DNA from: Methylotenera_A sp031373695
GTDB taxonomy: Bacteria; Pseudomonadota; Gammaproteobacteria; Burkholderiales; Methylophilaceae
Assembly: GCA_031373695.1 (NCBI GenBank)
Contig: JANMNC010000154.1
Span: 1-5,947 of the forward strand
DNA length: 5,947 bases
Reading direction: 5' to 3'
Numbering within the stretch: position 1 is the first letter of the stretch; every line of letters starts with the position of its first letter. Made by a program: the position numbers and the translations under genes. Below the pieces are notes generated by a model that made no database searches, was not told the origin of the DNA, and worked only from the letters and a program-made list of their open reading frames with translations. Positions 4,937 to 5,947 of the stretch are shown piece by piece.

Positions 4937-5947
4937 ATGAAAAATAACCTATCGAAATTATTTTTAACTCTGCTTTTAATCGGTGCAATTTCTGGCTGTT
5001 CATCTCCAGCAGAAAAAGCTGAGAAGTACTATCAAAAAGGCATGGAGCTTATTGAAAAAAATCCTGATAAAGCCAAGCTTGAGTTTCAAAATGCACTTCA
5101 GCTTAAAAAAAATATGACTAAAGCAATTTATAGCTTGGGGTTAATAGCCGAAGCTAAAGGCGATTTGAAAGGCACTTTTGGGTTAATGAACGAAGTGGTA
5201 GAACAAGATCCTAAAAATATCAACGCTCTAGTAAAAACTGGTCAAATTTTATTAGGAGCAGGAAAATTAGATGTTGCGCTAGAAAGAAGTAACAGAGCGC
5301 TTGAAGTAGATAAAAATAACGTTTCAGCGCTGAATTTGCGAGCTGCTTTGCAATTAAAGTTAAATAATCCTGCTAGCGCTATTGAAAACGCAAACATCGC
5401 GCTTAGCATAGACCCAAATAGTCAAGATGCTTATGTGATACTAGCTGCTGAAAGACTGTTAGTAAAAGATAATATTAAAGCGATTGAATATTTGGATAAG
5501 GCATTAGTTAAAAACAACAAAAACTTAGCTGTACAATTGATAAGAATCAAGGCACTTGAAGATTTGTCAAAAGTGTCAGAAGCTGACCAAGCATTTAAAA
5601 TGCTGATTAAGTTGTTTCCAGATCAGTCATTTGTTAGAAAAAATTATGCTCAATTTTTACTCAAATACAACCGCCAACCTGAAGCTGAGCAGCAACTTCG
5701 GGCGATAGCAAAAACAGCTCCAGATTTACAATCTAAACTAGATATTGTTAGATTTGTTATAGCTACTAAAGGTGCAGAAGCAGGAAGAGTTGAACTAGAA
5801 AGTTACGTAAAAAATGAACCTGAAAATTATGATTTAGGTTTTGCATTAGTTAATTTATATCAGCTACAAAATAACACGGCTTCGGAAGATCAGCTTTTGC
5901 AGCTAATAGCAAAAAAAGCTGGAAATACTGTTAACGGCTATAAGGCT
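4937..5947 (+). CDS. TPR-repeat lipoprotein, PrsT-like, truncated by window end
   Basis: The frame is open for 337 codons to the last base, so the C-terminus is missing. The N-terminus is a lipoprotein signal: KNNLSK, hydrophobic LFLTLLLIGAI (8-18), then lipobox ISGC with Cys21. Serine at the next position fits release to the outer membrane. From about residue 24 it is a chain of helical TPR units of about 34 residues, roughly 28-59, 62-92, 96-127, 130-160, 164-194 and 197-228, with the usual small-residue and D-P signatures (ALEVDKNN, ALSIDPNS). Less regular units continue to the end. Arrangement and location recall the PEP-CTERM-system TPR lipoprotein PrsT, which lies next to exosortase genes and is much longer (about 900 residues, from memory). 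Inferred role: a periplasm-facing scaffold for glycan export or handling of sorted proteins. It probably shares a transcript with the exosortase gene (23-nt gap). Any other TPR lipoprotein of an EPS locus remains possible. Confidence 0.85.
   Translation, partial: MKNNLSKLFLTLLLIGAISGCSSPAEKAEKYYQKGMELIEKNPDKAKLEFQNALQLKKNMTKAIYSLGLIAEAKGDLKGTFGLMNEVVEQDPKNINALVKTGQILLGAGKLDVALERSNRALEVDKNNVSALNLRAALQLKLNNPASAIENANIALSIDPNSQDAYVILAAERLLVKDNIKAIEYLDKALVKNNKNLAVQLIRIKALEDLSKVSEADQAFKMLIKLFPDQSFVRKNYAQFLLKYNRQPEAEQQLRAIAKTAPDLQSKLDIVRFVIATKGAEAGRVELESYVKNEPENYDLGFALVNLYQLQNNTASEDQLLQLIAKKAGNTVNGYKA

Noticed and set aside
1..5947. CRISPR array, tRNA or rRNA gene, insertion sequence
   Set aside because: No spaced direct repeats, cloverleaf-like sequence, rRNA motif, transposase or terminal inverted repeats were seen on either strand.

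Overview
The window is part of one co-directional (+ strand) gene cluster for making an envelope or extracellular polysaccharide, linked to an exosortase protein-sorting system. Base composition is AT-rich (roughly 37-40% GC judged by eye on short samples, not computed). The gene set (GT2 glycosyltransferases, a WecB/TagA/CpsF transferase, a TIGR03790-type protein, an exosortase fused to EpsI, a TPR lipoprotein) and the lipobox and signal peptides indicate a Gram-negative, biofilm- or floc-forming proteobacterium. An AT-rich gamma- or betaproteobacterium is most likely, but the species cannot be named from this sequence.

Layout: 1-150 is the C-terminal end of a probable membrane-associated GT2 glycosyltransferase. 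151-234 is a short gap with a perfect GTTAAC-containing dyad, a T run and a TATAAT box, so it is a terminator, a promoter with operator, or both. 235-1179 is a WbbL/rhamnosyltransferase-like GT2 starting at TTG. 1180-1337 is a gap that contains a possible 47-residue ORF whose stop overlaps the next start as ATGA. 1338-2117 is a WecB/TagA/CpsF glycosyltransferase. One base later, 2119-3216 encodes an exported TIGR03790-type protein of unknown function. 3217-3332 is a 116-base AT-rich gap. 3333-4913 is an exosortase with a C-terminal EpsI domain, closest by motif to the XrtD (VPLPA-CTERM) type and unlike XrtA. 4937 to the window end is the start of a TPR lipoprotein resembling PrsT.

How the genes may work together (inference): the two GT2 enzymes and the WecB-type enzyme would build the repeat unit of a surface glycan. 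The exosortase would recognise the C-terminal sorting tail of exported proteins and cleave it in the inner membrane, passing the proteins to the surface or to the glycan. The TPR lipoprotein would act as a periplasmic scaffold for export or assembly. The TIGR03790 protein is the main unknown. Its family is known to occur only in exosortase-bearing genomes, and here it lies between the glycan genes and the sorting enzyme. No sorted substrate (PEP-CTERM or VPLPA-CTERM protein) is encoded in the window.
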